Source: CAIOSQ01 sp044359885
Lineage (GTDB): Bacteria; Pseudomonadota; Alphaproteobacteria; CACIAM-22H2
Direction of reading: 5' to 3'
Length of the DNA: 10,201 nt
Assembly: GCA_044359885.1 (NCBI GenBank)
Contig: JBIKLI010000146.1
Coordinates: 1 to 10,201 of the forward strand
Shown here: positions 1 to 5,739 of the stretch, in pieces
How positions within the stretch are numbered: the first letter of the stretch is position 1
Layout: each line of letters starts with the position of its first letter
Made by a program: the position numbers and the translations under genes
The notes under the pieces: generated by a model
Databases searched by the model: none
What the model saw: the letters and a program-made list of their open reading frames with translations, nothing else
What the model was told of the DNA's origin: nothing

Positions 1-820
1 GCCGTCGCGGGCGCCGCGGCAGGACCGCAAGAAGGGATGAGACCGGACGCTCCGGCAGGGACAGGACGTCGGCCAGACCCGCGATCGCCGCCTCGAGATC
101 CTCGTTCCCATGCCGCGCCCAGCGCGCAATCGCCGGCAGGTCGACCTGGGCATCGCCACCGTCCTGCGCCGCCCGGAAGACGCGGAGCAGTGCCTCTGCC
201 GGCACCATCTTCGGGGCCGCCCGCGGCGTCGCGCTGTCGGCGGGGGCTGCCCCGGTCGCTGGGGATGCGCGTCGCGCAGGCAGAGCCGCGGCAGGCCTTT
301 CGGCGCGGGCCTGCCAGCGGGCCTTGGCGCGCTCCAGTGCCGGCGCACGCAGCCGCACCAGCGCCGCGACGGCGGCCGGATCCAGGGGGACTCGCGCGCC
401 GTAGAGACGGTCGAAGGCCGCCAGCGATGCCGCTTGGTCCGTCGGAAACAGCGCGAAGGACAGCCGCGGACCACCGAGCAGCGTCGCGATCCTGCGGTCA
501 CGGCGCGCGAGGACGACCAGCAGCGGCACCGTCCATGGCGGCACGACCTGCAGCAGGCTCCTGAAATAGCGCTCGGCCGGCACGTCCAGCTGGCGCGCAT
601 CCTCCGCGAACAGCGCGAAGACGCCGCGGCCCCAGTCGCGCAACGCCACGCGCGCACGCGCCTCGACGCCGGGGCTGCACCAGGCGAAACGTGCCAGCCG
701 CAGACGCAGCAGCGGATAGGCGCGCGAGAGCCAGTCGGCGCGCGCGATCAGCGTCGCGTCGGGCGCCGTCTGCGGCGCTGCCTTCCAGGGCGGCGGCAGC
801 GGGTTCTTGCGGCGCTTCAT
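1..820 (-). CDS. Unrecognised protein, N-terminal 273 residues (C-terminus outside window)
   Basis: The minus frame starting at the ATG at 818-820 stays open to the window edge with no stop, giving 273 residues and a missing C-terminus. I do not recognise the family. It begins with a basic, proline-rich stretch (MKRRKNPLPPPWK), followed by a helical Arg/Leu/Ala-rich part with several Trp (W30, W47, W63, W96) to about residue 175, an Ala/Pro-rich probable linker at about 176-206, then a second helical part from about 207. There is no signal peptide or clear membrane segment. An AGGGG sits 8 nt before the ATG and supports this start. Upstream the same frame is open back to the petC stop, but its codons there show lower GC3 and more rare codons (AGA, AGG, CCA, GGA), so I read it as non-coding. 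High GC3 from 820 onward supports real coding on this strand rather than the long plus-strand frame opposite. Confidence 0.72.
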   Translation of the reverse strand, partial: MKRRKNPLPPPWKAAPQTAPDATLIARADWLSRAYPLLRLRLARFAWCSPGVEARARVALRDWGRGVFALFAEDARQLDVPAERYFRSLLQVVPPWTVPLLVVLARRDRRIATLLGGPRLSFALFPTDQAASLAAFDRLYGARVPLDPAAVAALVRLRAPALERAKARWQARAERPAAALPARRASPATGAAPADSATPRAAPKMVPAEALLRVFRAAQDGGDAQVDLPAIARWARHGNEDLEAAIAGLADVLSLPERPVSSLLAVLPRRPRR

Positions 821-886
821 GGCCGCAGCCCCTGGGGTGTCGTCGGCCCTGGCCACCGAAGGACAGCGCCCGGACCCCGAGAAGGG

Positions 887-960
887 CCGGAAGCGGTGCT
901 GTCGAGCCTCCGCGGACACGCGCAGCGGGTCGGGGCGGGGCGAAGAAGCACCGCTTCCGG
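887..960. repeat. Perfect 14-bp inverted repeat with 46-nt spacer
   Basis: CCGGAAGCGGTGCT at 887-900 is the exact reverse complement of AGCACCGCTTCCGG at 947-960. The 46-nt spacer is GC-rich. The element ends about 67 nt before the start codon of the unknown minus-strand gene. No T-run follows on either strand, so it is not an intrinsic terminator. It could be a long hairpin in the 5' leader, a REP/MITE-like element or a paired binding site. I see no second copy in the window. Confidence 0.55.
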
Positions 961-982
961 ACCGCCTCGGGCGTCCTGGAAC

Positions 983-1020
983 AGGTCTGCGCACCCCCGG
1001 CGAAACGCCGGATGCAACCT
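983..1020 (-). other. Candidate leader hairpin
   Basis: On the minus strand a hairpin forms in four short stacked helices: AGGT with ACCT (1020-1017 with 986-983), then GC with GC, then ATCC with GGGT (one G.U), then GGCG with CGCC around a TTT loop at 1005-1003. The G.U would be an A.C mismatch on the plus strand, which mildly favours minus-strand transcription. In a sequence this GC-rich, such a hairpin could arise by chance. Confidence 0.3.
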
Positions 1021-1182
1021 GGCCAAGGGCCGACGACGACGGAGATCCATGCACGAAACGCACGCGGCGGCAAGCATGTGGGGCCGCGGCGACGCGCCGG
1101 ATCGAATCGGGACCCGAAAGAACCATCCGCTCCGCGCCGGCGCCTGGCGCCTCGTGGGCAGCATTTCCAGTTCGGATCGAGT

Positions 1183-1213
1183 AGACAAAGAACACCCTCC
1201 GGTACAGGAGGGT
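1183..1213 (-). terminator. Terminator-like hairpin at the 3' end of the structured RNA
   Basis: On the minus strand ACCCTCC (1213-1207) and GGAGGGT (1200-1194) form a perfect 7-bp stem around a 6-nt loop, followed by GTTCTTTGTCT (1193-1183). The T-tract is interrupted, so termination may be weak or conditional. The stem uses bases that are also needed for the 15-bp and 12-bp helices of the structured RNA, so the two folds exclude each other. Confidence 0.45.
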
Positions 1214-1338
1214 CGACGCCCGTTCGGTTGCTCCATGCGGAGCCGCATCCCCTTTCGGGAAACCACCTTGCCCGGGAAGGCAGGTTGGTCTGGGCGTCGA
1301 CCCAGTCTCGATGTACCGAAGGATGTAAGTCAGACTGG
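1184..1338 (-). ncRNA. Candidate structured RNA with long closing stem and multi-hairpin core
   Basis: Read on the minus strand, the segment 1326-1312 pairs over 15 bp with 1206-1192 (13 Watson-Crick, 2 G.U). An 8/3-nt internal loop follows, then a perfect 12-bp helix (1303-1292 with 1221-1210). The enclosed 70 nt fold into three hairpins: 1289-1279 with 1272-1262 (10 bp allowing one bulge on each side), 1261-1257 with 1252-1248 capped by a GAAA tetraloop, and 1243-1239 with 1234-1230 (an alternative fold uses 1248-1244 with 1239-1235). Three pairs (1195/1323, 1199/1319, 1249/1260) are G.U on this strand but C.A mismatches on the plus strand, which indicates the transcribed strand. A further helix, 1338-1332 with 1308-1302, would compete with the outer stems. 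It matches none of the RNA families I know (6S, SRP, RNase P, TPP, cobalamin, FMN, SAM, SAH). It could be a leader of the gene at 820 or a separate small RNA. Confidence 0.55.
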
Positions 1339-1376
1339 ATAGAAAATCAAGTGCCGGAAACTGGAAAATGACGTCC

Positions 1377-1408
1377 AAAAAGAACGGGCGGATCCTGCGA
1401 TCCGCCCG
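1377..1408 (-). terminator. Intrinsic terminator of petABC
   Basis: A perfect 10-bp stem, CGGGCGGATC (1385-1394) with GATCCGCCCG (1399-1408), closes a 4-nt loop. On the minus strand it is followed directly by TTCTTTTT (1384-1377). It begins 30 nt after the petC stop codon. The plus-strand side of the stem has no T-run, so it works for the minus-strand operon only. Confidence 0.9.
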
Positions 1409-1438
1409 CCATGTCCGGTGTGGTCGCGCGTCGCGCGA

Positions 1439-2233
1439 TCAGTGGATGCCGGCCCAGATCCGCCGCTTCACGGCGTAGAGCAGTCCCGCGAAGACGATCA
1501 GGAACAGCATGACCTTGATGCCCAGCGCCTTGCGGGCCTCGAGATTGGGCTCGGAGGCCCAGGCGAGAAAGGTCGTCACGTCCCGCGCCATCTGCGAGAC
1601 CGTGGCCTTGGTTCCATCGCCGTAGACGACCCGATCGTCGGACAACGGAGCGCCCATCGCGATCTGGAAGCCGGGGAACCAGGCGTTGTAGTGCATGCCG
1701 TCGCCCAGAGCGAAACCGGCCGGCGGGTCAGCGTAGCCGGTGAGCAACGCATAGAGATAGTCGGCGCCGTTGTGACGGGCGTCGACGATCAGCGAGAGAT
1801 CGACGGGGTAGGCGCCGTTGTTCGCGGCCCGCGCCGCCTTCTCGTTGGCGAAGGGCCTCTTGAAGCGGTCCGCGGGCCGTGCCGGACGCTCGAACATCTC
1901 GCCATTGTCGTTCGGCCCGTCGATCACCGTGTACTCCGCGGCGATCGCCTTCACCTCGGCCTCGGTGTAGCCCAGTCCGATCAGAGGTTCGTGCGACGCC
2001 CCCGTACCGCCGCCGAGGTCGCGGTAGCGGATCTGGTTCATGGCGTGGCAGGCCGCGCAGACTTCCTTGTAGACCTGGAAGCCGCGCTGCAGCGCCGCGC
2101 GGTCATAGGTACCGAAGAGTCCCTGCCACGACCAGGATTGCGCCGGCGGCTTGGGCGCTTCCGCCGCCCCGGCAGGCGCGGCGAGTCCGAGCGCCAGCGC
2201 GCCGGCGATCACGAGGTCCCGCATGCGGAGCAT
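1439..2233 (-). CDS. petC: Cytochrome c1, cytochrome bc1 complex subunit
   Basis: A 264-residue precursor of the membrane-anchored c-type cytochrome that takes electrons from the Rieske protein and passes them to soluble or membrane cytochrome c. Residues 1-23 form a Sec-type signal peptide ending in AGA before AEAPKP. The heme c site is C59-A-A-C62-H63, and M193 in IAMGAPLSDD fits the axial methionine of the family. The other stretches typical of the family are IRYRDLGGG just after the heme site and GMHYNAWFPG before the methionine. A single C-terminal membrane anchor lies at about 240-257, followed by a basic end (KRRIW). Length is normal for alphaproteobacteria. The ATG at 2233-2231 shares one base with the petB stop (TGATG) and has GGAG about 9 nt upstream. 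A second ATG three codons later is possible but less well placed. It is the last gene of the operon, with a strong terminator behind it. Confidence 0.96.
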   Translation of the reverse strand: MLRMRDLVIAGALALGLAAPAGAAEAPKPPAQSWSWQGLFGTYDRAALQRGFQVYKEVCAACHAMNQIRYRDLGGGTGASHEPLIGLGYTEAEVKAIAAEYTVIDGPNDNGEMFERPARPADRFKRPFANEKAARAANNGAYPVDLSLIVDARHNGADYLYALLTGYADPPAGFALGDGMHYNAWFPGFQIAMGAPLSDDRVVYGDGTKATVSQMARDVTTFLAWASEPNLEARKALGIKVMLFLIVFAGLLYAVKRRIWAGIH

Positions 2234-3534
2234 CACGCCTTCTCCATCGGCTTGGCGGCCGCACCCGCGGCGATGCGTCCACCGCCGAGCACGGGCTGGC
2301 TGATCGAGACCGGCAGCGGACGGGGACGTTCGAACCATCCCAGCAACGGCAGGATCGCGACGAAGTGGAAGAAATACCAGAAGGTGCAGAACTGGCCGAT
2401 GAGCAGCAGCGGGACGCCGGCGATGGTGGCGTCGGCCGACTGGCCCCCGACCCAGCCCAGGATCAGGCACACCGCGACGAAGATCCAGAAGAAGATCTTG
2501 AACACCGGGCGGAACCGGCCCGAGCGCACGCGGCTGGTGTCGAGCCAGGGCAGCAGGAACAGGATCAGGATCGAGCCGAACATCGCCAGCACGCCGCCCA
2601 GCTTGGCGTCGATGAACAGGATGTCGAACGTGACCGAACGCAGGATCGCGTAGAAGGGCAGAAAGTACCATTCTGGGACGATATGCGCGGGCGTCACCAT
2701 CGGGTTGGCCGGGATGTAGTTGTCCGGGTGACCCAGCATGTTCGGCGCGAAGAAGACGAAGAACGCGAAGAAGATCAGGAACACGGCGACGCCGAACGCG
2801 TCCTTGATCGTGTAGTACGGATGGAACGGGATCGTGTCCTGGGGGCCGCGCGTGTCGATGCCGAGCGGGTTGTTCGACCCGTGGACATGCAGGGCCCAGA
2901 TGTGGAGGACGACCACGCCCGCGATCACGAAGGGCAGCAGATAGTGGAGCGCGAAGAACCGGTTCAGCGTCGCGTTGTCGACCGAGAAGCCGCCCCAGAG
3001 CAGCGTCACGATCTTGTCGCCGACCAGCGGGATCGCCGAGAACAGGTTCGTGATCACGGTGGCGCCCCAGAAGCTCATCTGGCCCCAGGGCAGCACGTAG
3101 CCCATGAAGGCCGTCGCCATCATCAGCAGCAGGATGACGATCCCGAGCCACCAGAGGATCTCGCGCGGCGGCTTGTAGGAACCGAAGTAGAGACCCCGCA
3201 GGATGTGGATGAACACCACGATGAAGAACATCGAGGCGCCGTTCATGTGGATGTAGCGGATCAGCCAGCCGTAATTCACGTCGCGCATGATGCGCTCGAC
3301 GGAGTTGAAGGCGTGGTCGACATGCGGCGTGTAGTTCATCGCCAGGAACACGCCGGACAGGATCATCACCACCAGCATGAACCCGGCGAGCGAGCCGAAA
3401 TTCCAGAAGTAGTTGAGGTTCCGCGGCGTGGGATATTGCGAACCGAGGCTGTGGTCGAGGAAGGAAAAGATCGGCAAGCGGTGCTCGATCCACTTGACCG
3501 TCGGGTTGTTGAAGAACGCGTTGTCCTTGGCCAT
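2233..3534 (-). CDS. petB: Cytochrome b, cytochrome bc1 complex subunit
   Basis: A 433-residue integral membrane protein carrying both b hemes and the quinol-oxidising and quinone-reducing sites of complex III. The four heme-ligating histidines have canonical spacing: H96 and H110 in helix B, H197 and H211 in helix D. The Qo-site signature P287-E288-W289-Y290 is intact. GYVLPWGQMSFWGATVI at about 145-161 is the conserved cd-helix region. About eight hydrophobic helices are visible, for example at 48-67, 97-116, 128-148, 195-215, 247-264, 312-330 and 344-363. Both the N- and C-terminal domains of a full-length cytochrome b are in one chain, unlike the split b6/subunit IV form. The ATG lies 10 nt after the petA stop, preceded by GAGG at about 8 nt. 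The name petB follows alphaproteobacterial usage; fbcB is a synonym. Confidence 0.97.
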   Translation of the reverse strand: MAKDNAFFNNPTVKWIEHRLPIFSFLDHSLGSQYPTPRNLNYFWNFGSLAGFMLVVMILSGVFLAMNYTPHVDHAFNSVERIMRDVNYGWLIRYIHMNGASMFFIVVFIHILRGLYFGSYKPPREILWWLGIVILLLMMATAFMGYVLPWGQMSFWGATVITNLFSAIPLVGDKIVTLLWGGFSVDNATLNRFFALHYLLPFVIAGVVVLHIWALHVHGSNNPLGIDTRGPQDTIPFHPYYTIKDAFGVAVFLIFFAFFVFFAPNMLGHPDNYIPANPMVTPAHIVPEWYFLPFYAILRSVTFDILFIDAKLGGVLAMFGSILILFLLPWLDTSRVRSGRFRPVFKIFFWIFVAVCLILGWVGGQSADATIAGVPLLLIGQFCTFWYFFHFVAILPLLGWFERPRPLPVSISQPVLGGGRIAAGAAAKPMEKA

Positions 3535-3544
3535 GGCCGTCGCC

Positions 3545-4105
3545 TCAACCGATCCGGATGGTGGTGTCGTTGACGAAGGTGAAGTCGGGGACTTCCAGGT
3601 TCTTGGGCGCCGGCCCCCGGCGGATGCGCCCGGACGTGTCGTAATGCGAACCGTGGCAGGGGCAGAACCAGCCGCCGTAATCGCCCTTCGACTCGCCCGT
3701 CTTCTGCCCGAGCGGCACGCATCCCAGATGCGTGCAGACGCCGAGCACGACCAGCCATTGGTCCTTGCCGGTCTTCACGCGCCTCTGGTCGGGTTGCGGA
3801 TCCGGCAGGGCCGTCACCGCGACCTCGCGTGCCGCCTGGATCTGCTCGGGCGTGCGATGATCGACGAAGACCGGCTTGCCGCGCCAGGTGACCGTGATGC
3901 GCTGCCCGGCCTGGATCGGTTTCAGGTCGACCTCGGTCGACGCCAGCGCCAGCACGTCGGCGGCGGGGTTCATCGAATGGATGAACGGCCAGAGCGTGGC
4001 GCCGATGCCGACCGCGCCGAAGCCGCCGGCCACCAGATAAAGGAAATCCCGGCGCTTGGCCTCGCCGTGATGCCCGCCTTGGGGGGATGCCGATGAACTC
4101 GCCAT
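3545..4105 (-). CDS. petA: Ubiquinol-cytochrome c reductase Rieske iron-sulfur subunit
   Basis: A 186-residue [2Fe-2S] protein that takes an electron from quinol at the Qo site and carries it to cytochrome c1. Box I is C124-T-H126-L-G-C129 and box II is C148-P-C150-H151-G-S-H. C124, H126, C148 and H151 are the expected cluster ligands, with C129-C150 as the disulfide. The N-terminus carries a twin-arginine motif (KRRDFLYL, 17-24) followed by a hydrophobic helix at about 21-41, which serves as Tat signal and uncleaved anchor. The frame is open further upstream, to 4213, but the ATG at 4105 has AGGA about 7 nt before it and gives the usual family length, so I chose it. It is the first gene of the petABC operon. 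Its promoter should lie in the divergent region up to 4411. Confidence 0.96.
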   Translation of the reverse strand: MASSSASPQGGHHGEAKRRDFLYLVAGGFGAVGIGATLWPFIHSMNPAADVLALASTEVDLKPIQAGQRITVTWRGKPVFVDHRTPEQIQAAREVAVTALPDPQPDQRRVKTGKDQWLVVLGVCTHLGCVPLGQKTGESKGDYGGWFCPCHGSHYDTSGRIRRGPAPKNLEVPDFTFVNDTTIRIG

Positions 4106-4411
4106 TCGCTTCCTCGTCGCCTCGGGACCAGGGAGCGTCCCCGGTCTGTCCAGAACCTGCACGACGGACCCCGCCGCGCTATGCGCGGAGCGTCGCCTTG
4201 CCGGAAGAATCACGCGGCGCAGTCTTGCGTCGCGGGCAGGAAAATCGATCCCAAAATCCGCCCTTCAAGCGCCCTTGCGACATCCTGCCGCAGGCACCGC
4301 GACAAACGGCAGCGACCGAACTCCGACCCCGCGCAGCGCTATAATCGATGGATCGCGCATTGCCAAGCCTTGCGCTGGCCGCCATACCGCTTCCCACGAT
4401 ATTCGCCGCGC
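4106..4411. promoter_or_regulatory. Divergent control region between petA and trmL
   Basis: This 306-nt region separates two genes read in opposite directions, so it should hold promoters for both. Visible elements are a perfect TATAAT on the plus strand at 4340-4345, a minus-strand TTGAAG (4269-4264) followed 17 nt later by an AT-rich but poor -10 match, and a small imperfect hairpin with arms at 4214-4221 and 4226-4233. I see no convincing RNA gene, riboswitch or small coding region. The extended open frames into this region from both neighbours lack supporting start signals. Confidence 0.5.
4340..4345 (+). promoter_or_regulatory. Candidate -10 element for trmL-hemF
   Basis: TATAAT matches the housekeeping -10 consensus exactly and stands out in GC-rich surroundings, 66 nt before the trmL ATG. 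No good -35 hexamer is found 16-18 nt upstream (the bases there read CCGAAC or similar), so an activator or a weak promoter would have to be assumed. Confidence 0.35.
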
Positions 4412-4882
4412 ATGCGTCTCGCTCTCTTCGAACCCGACATCCCGCAGAACACCGGCGCGATCCTGCGCCTCGCCGCCTGCCTCGGCGCCGGGGTCGACGT
4501 CATCGAGCCGTGCGGGTTCGTATGGAGCGATCGCCATCTGCGCCGCGCCGGAATGGACTACATCGATCAGGTTCGCCTTGTCAGGCATCCCTCGTGGCGC
4601 GCGTTTCTGGCCGCGCGCGGACCGCAGGCGGGGCGGCTCGTGCTGCTGACCACCGCGCCGGGATCGGCCGGGCTGTGGTCCTTCCGCTTCGAGCCTGACG
4701 ACACGCTGATCCTGGGGCGCGAATCCGCGGGCGTCACCGACGCCGTGCGCGACGCCGCGCAGGCGGCCGTGCGTATCCCGATGCGGCCGGGCGCGCGATC
4801 CCTCAACGTCGCGCTGGCCGCGGCGCTGGCGATCGGCGAAGCTCTGCGCCAGACCGACAACCTTCCGGGATCCGAGCCGTGA
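4412..4882 (+). CDS. trmL: tRNA (cytidine/uridine-34 2'-O) methyltransferase TrmL, SPOUT family
   Basis: A 156-residue protein, close to the usual length of TrmL/YibK (about 157). The family enzyme uses S-adenosylmethionine to methylate the 2'-OH of the wobble base in tRNA-Leu isoacceptors. The N-terminal motif LFEPDIPQNTGAILRLAACLG (5-25) is the family hallmark. The trefoil-knot cofactor region is visible as LILGRESAGV (99-108) and IPMRPGARSLNVALAAALAI (122-141). The frame is open upstream to about 4181, but the ATG at 4412 begins exactly at the conserved MRLALFEP start. No Shine-Dalgarno sequence is visible before it, which may mean weak initiation or a short leader. The stop overlaps the hemF start by 4 nt (GTGA), suggesting translational coupling. 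The SPOUT assignment is certain; the exact substrate comes from family membership. Confidence 0.93.
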   Translation: MRLALFEPDIPQNTGAILRLAACLGAGVDVIEPCGFVWSDRHLRRAGMDYIDQVRLVRHPSWRAFLAARGPQAGRLVLLTTAPGSAGLWSFRFEPDDTLILGRESAGVTDAVRDAAQAAVRIPMRPGARSLNVALAAALAIGEALRQTDNLPGSEP

Positions 4883-5739
4883 CAGATGCCACCCCCGAAG
4901 AACGCCGCGCCCAGGCGCAGGCATGGTTCGAAAGCCTGCGCGACAGGATCTGCGCGGCCTTCGAGCGGATAGAGGACGAACTTGCCGGCGGCCCGCATGC
5001 CGGGCTCGCGCCCGGCCGCTTCGAACGCAAGGCCTGGACGCGCGAGGGCGGCGGCGGCGGCGTGATGGGCACCATGCGCGGCAGGGTCTTCGAGAAGGTC
5101 GGGGTCAACGTCTCGACGGTCTGGGGCGAATTCAGCCCCGAATTCCGCAAGCAGGTGCCCGGTGCGGCCGAAGACCCGCGCTTCTGGGCTTCGGGAATCA
5201 GCCTGGTCGCCCATATGCGCTCGCCCCTGGTCCCTGCGGTGCACATGAACACGCGCCATATCGTGACCACGCGCGGCTGGTTCGGCGGCGGCACCGACCT
5301 CAATCCGACCACCGCGCCGATCGACGAGGATACCGGCCACTTCCACGCGGTGCTCAAGGCGGCGTGCGACCGCCACGGCGGCGACTACTACGCGCGCTTC
5401 AGCGAATGGTGCGAACGCTACTTCTTCATCCCGCATCGCGGCGAGGCGCGCGGGGTCGGGGGGATCTTCTACGACACGCTCGACACCGGCTCCTGGGACG
5501 CCGATTTCGCCTTCACCCGTGACGTCGGCCTCGCCTTCCTCGATGCCTACCTGCCGATCGTCCGCCGCCGCATGCATCTGCCATGGACCGATGCCGACCG
5601 CGCCACCCAGCTGGTCCGCCGCGGGCGCTATGCCGAGTTCAACCTGGTCTACGACCGCGGCACGAAATTCGGGCTGATGACCGGCGGCAACCCCGAAGCG
5701 ATCCTCATGAGCCTGCCGCCGGTGGCGACCTGGCCATGA
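4879..5739 (+). CDS. hemF: Oxygen-dependent coproporphyrinogen III oxidase
   Basis: A 286-residue aerobic enzyme of heme synthesis that oxidatively decarboxylates two propionates of coproporphyrinogen III to give protoporphyrinogen IX, using O2. Conserved blocks are visible in order: a glycine-rich segment with VMGTMRGRVFEKVGVN (62-77), AVHMNTRHIV (120-129), GWFGGGTDLNP (133-143), HRGEARGVGGIFYD (186-199) and the C-terminal YAEFNLVYDRGTKFGLMTGG (251-270) with NPEAILMSLPP after it. Length is normal for the bacterial family. The start is a GTG at 4879 within the 4-nt overlap with trmL, so ribosomes ending trmL probably feed it. Its last 35 bp overlap the end of the oppositely oriented CCA-transferase gene. 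Presence of HemF fits an aerobic, bc1-using lifestyle. Confidence 0.96.
   Translation: MTDATPEERRAQAQAWFESLRDRICAAFERIEDELAGGPHAGLAPGRFERKAWTREGGGGGVMGTMRGRVFEKVGVNVSTVWGEFSPEFRKQVPGAAEDPRFWASGISLVAHMRSPLVPAVHMNTRHIVTTRGWFGGGTDLNPTTAPIDEDTGHFHAVLKAACDRHGGDYYARFSEWCERYFFIPHRGEARGVGGIFYDTLDTGSWDADFAFTRDVGLAFLDAYLPIVRRRMHLPWTDADRATQLVRRGRYAEFNLVYDRGTKFGLMTGGNPEAILMSLPPVATWP

Larger units (their letters stand above)
821..1438. other. 618-nt intergenic region, structure-rich, no convincing gene
   Basis: This gap lies between the end of petC and the start of the unknown minus-strand gene. Reading along the minus strand it contains the petC terminator, a candidate structured RNA (1184-1338), a hairpin at 983-1020, and a 14-bp inverted repeat with arms at 947-960 and 887-900. 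The minus frame of the downstream gene has no stop through the whole gap, but its codon choice there does not look coding. Open plus-strand frames exist as well and look like by-products of high GC content. I could not find a strong promoter: TTGATT on the minus strand at 1350-1345 resembles a -35 box, but the hexamer 16 nt further (TTACAT) matches the -10 consensus poorly. Confidence 0.6.

Noticed and set aside
1210..1303. Retron-type msr-msd with 12-bp a1/a2-like repeats
   Set aside because: The 12-bp inverted repeat around a hairpin-rich core is reminiscent, but no reverse transcriptase gene or motif is present in the neighbourhood.
1184..1338. 6S RNA, SRP RNA or a known riboswitch (TPP, cobalamin, FMN, SAM/SAH)
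   Set aside because: 6S would be a single rod with a central bubble, but here the core branches into three hairpins. The SRP tetraloop region and the conserved boxes of the named riboswitches are not found on either strand.
110..1342. Long plus-strand open frames opposite the unknown gene
   Set aside because: Arg/Pro/Gly-rich low-complexity translation without domain features; they cross the structured RNA and lie antisense to a frame with better codon usage.
1377..1408. Bidirectional terminator
   Set aside because: The plus-strand side of the stem is followed by CCATGTCC, not a T-run, so it serves the minus strand only.
1368..1480. Small plus-strand reading frame starting at 1368
   Set aside because: It runs through the petC terminator stem and into antisense petC, has no Shine-Dalgarno sequence and no meaningful composition.
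1879..3573. Long plus-strand open frame opposite petB and petC
   Set aside because: A shadow of two unmistakable bc1 genes; the translation is biased toward Arg, Asp, Glu and His with no recognisable motif.
4106..4213. Extended N-terminus of the Rieske protein (36 extra residues)
   Set aside because: The extension lacks conservation-like features, while the ATG at 4105 has a good Shine-Dalgarno sequence and yields the normal family length.
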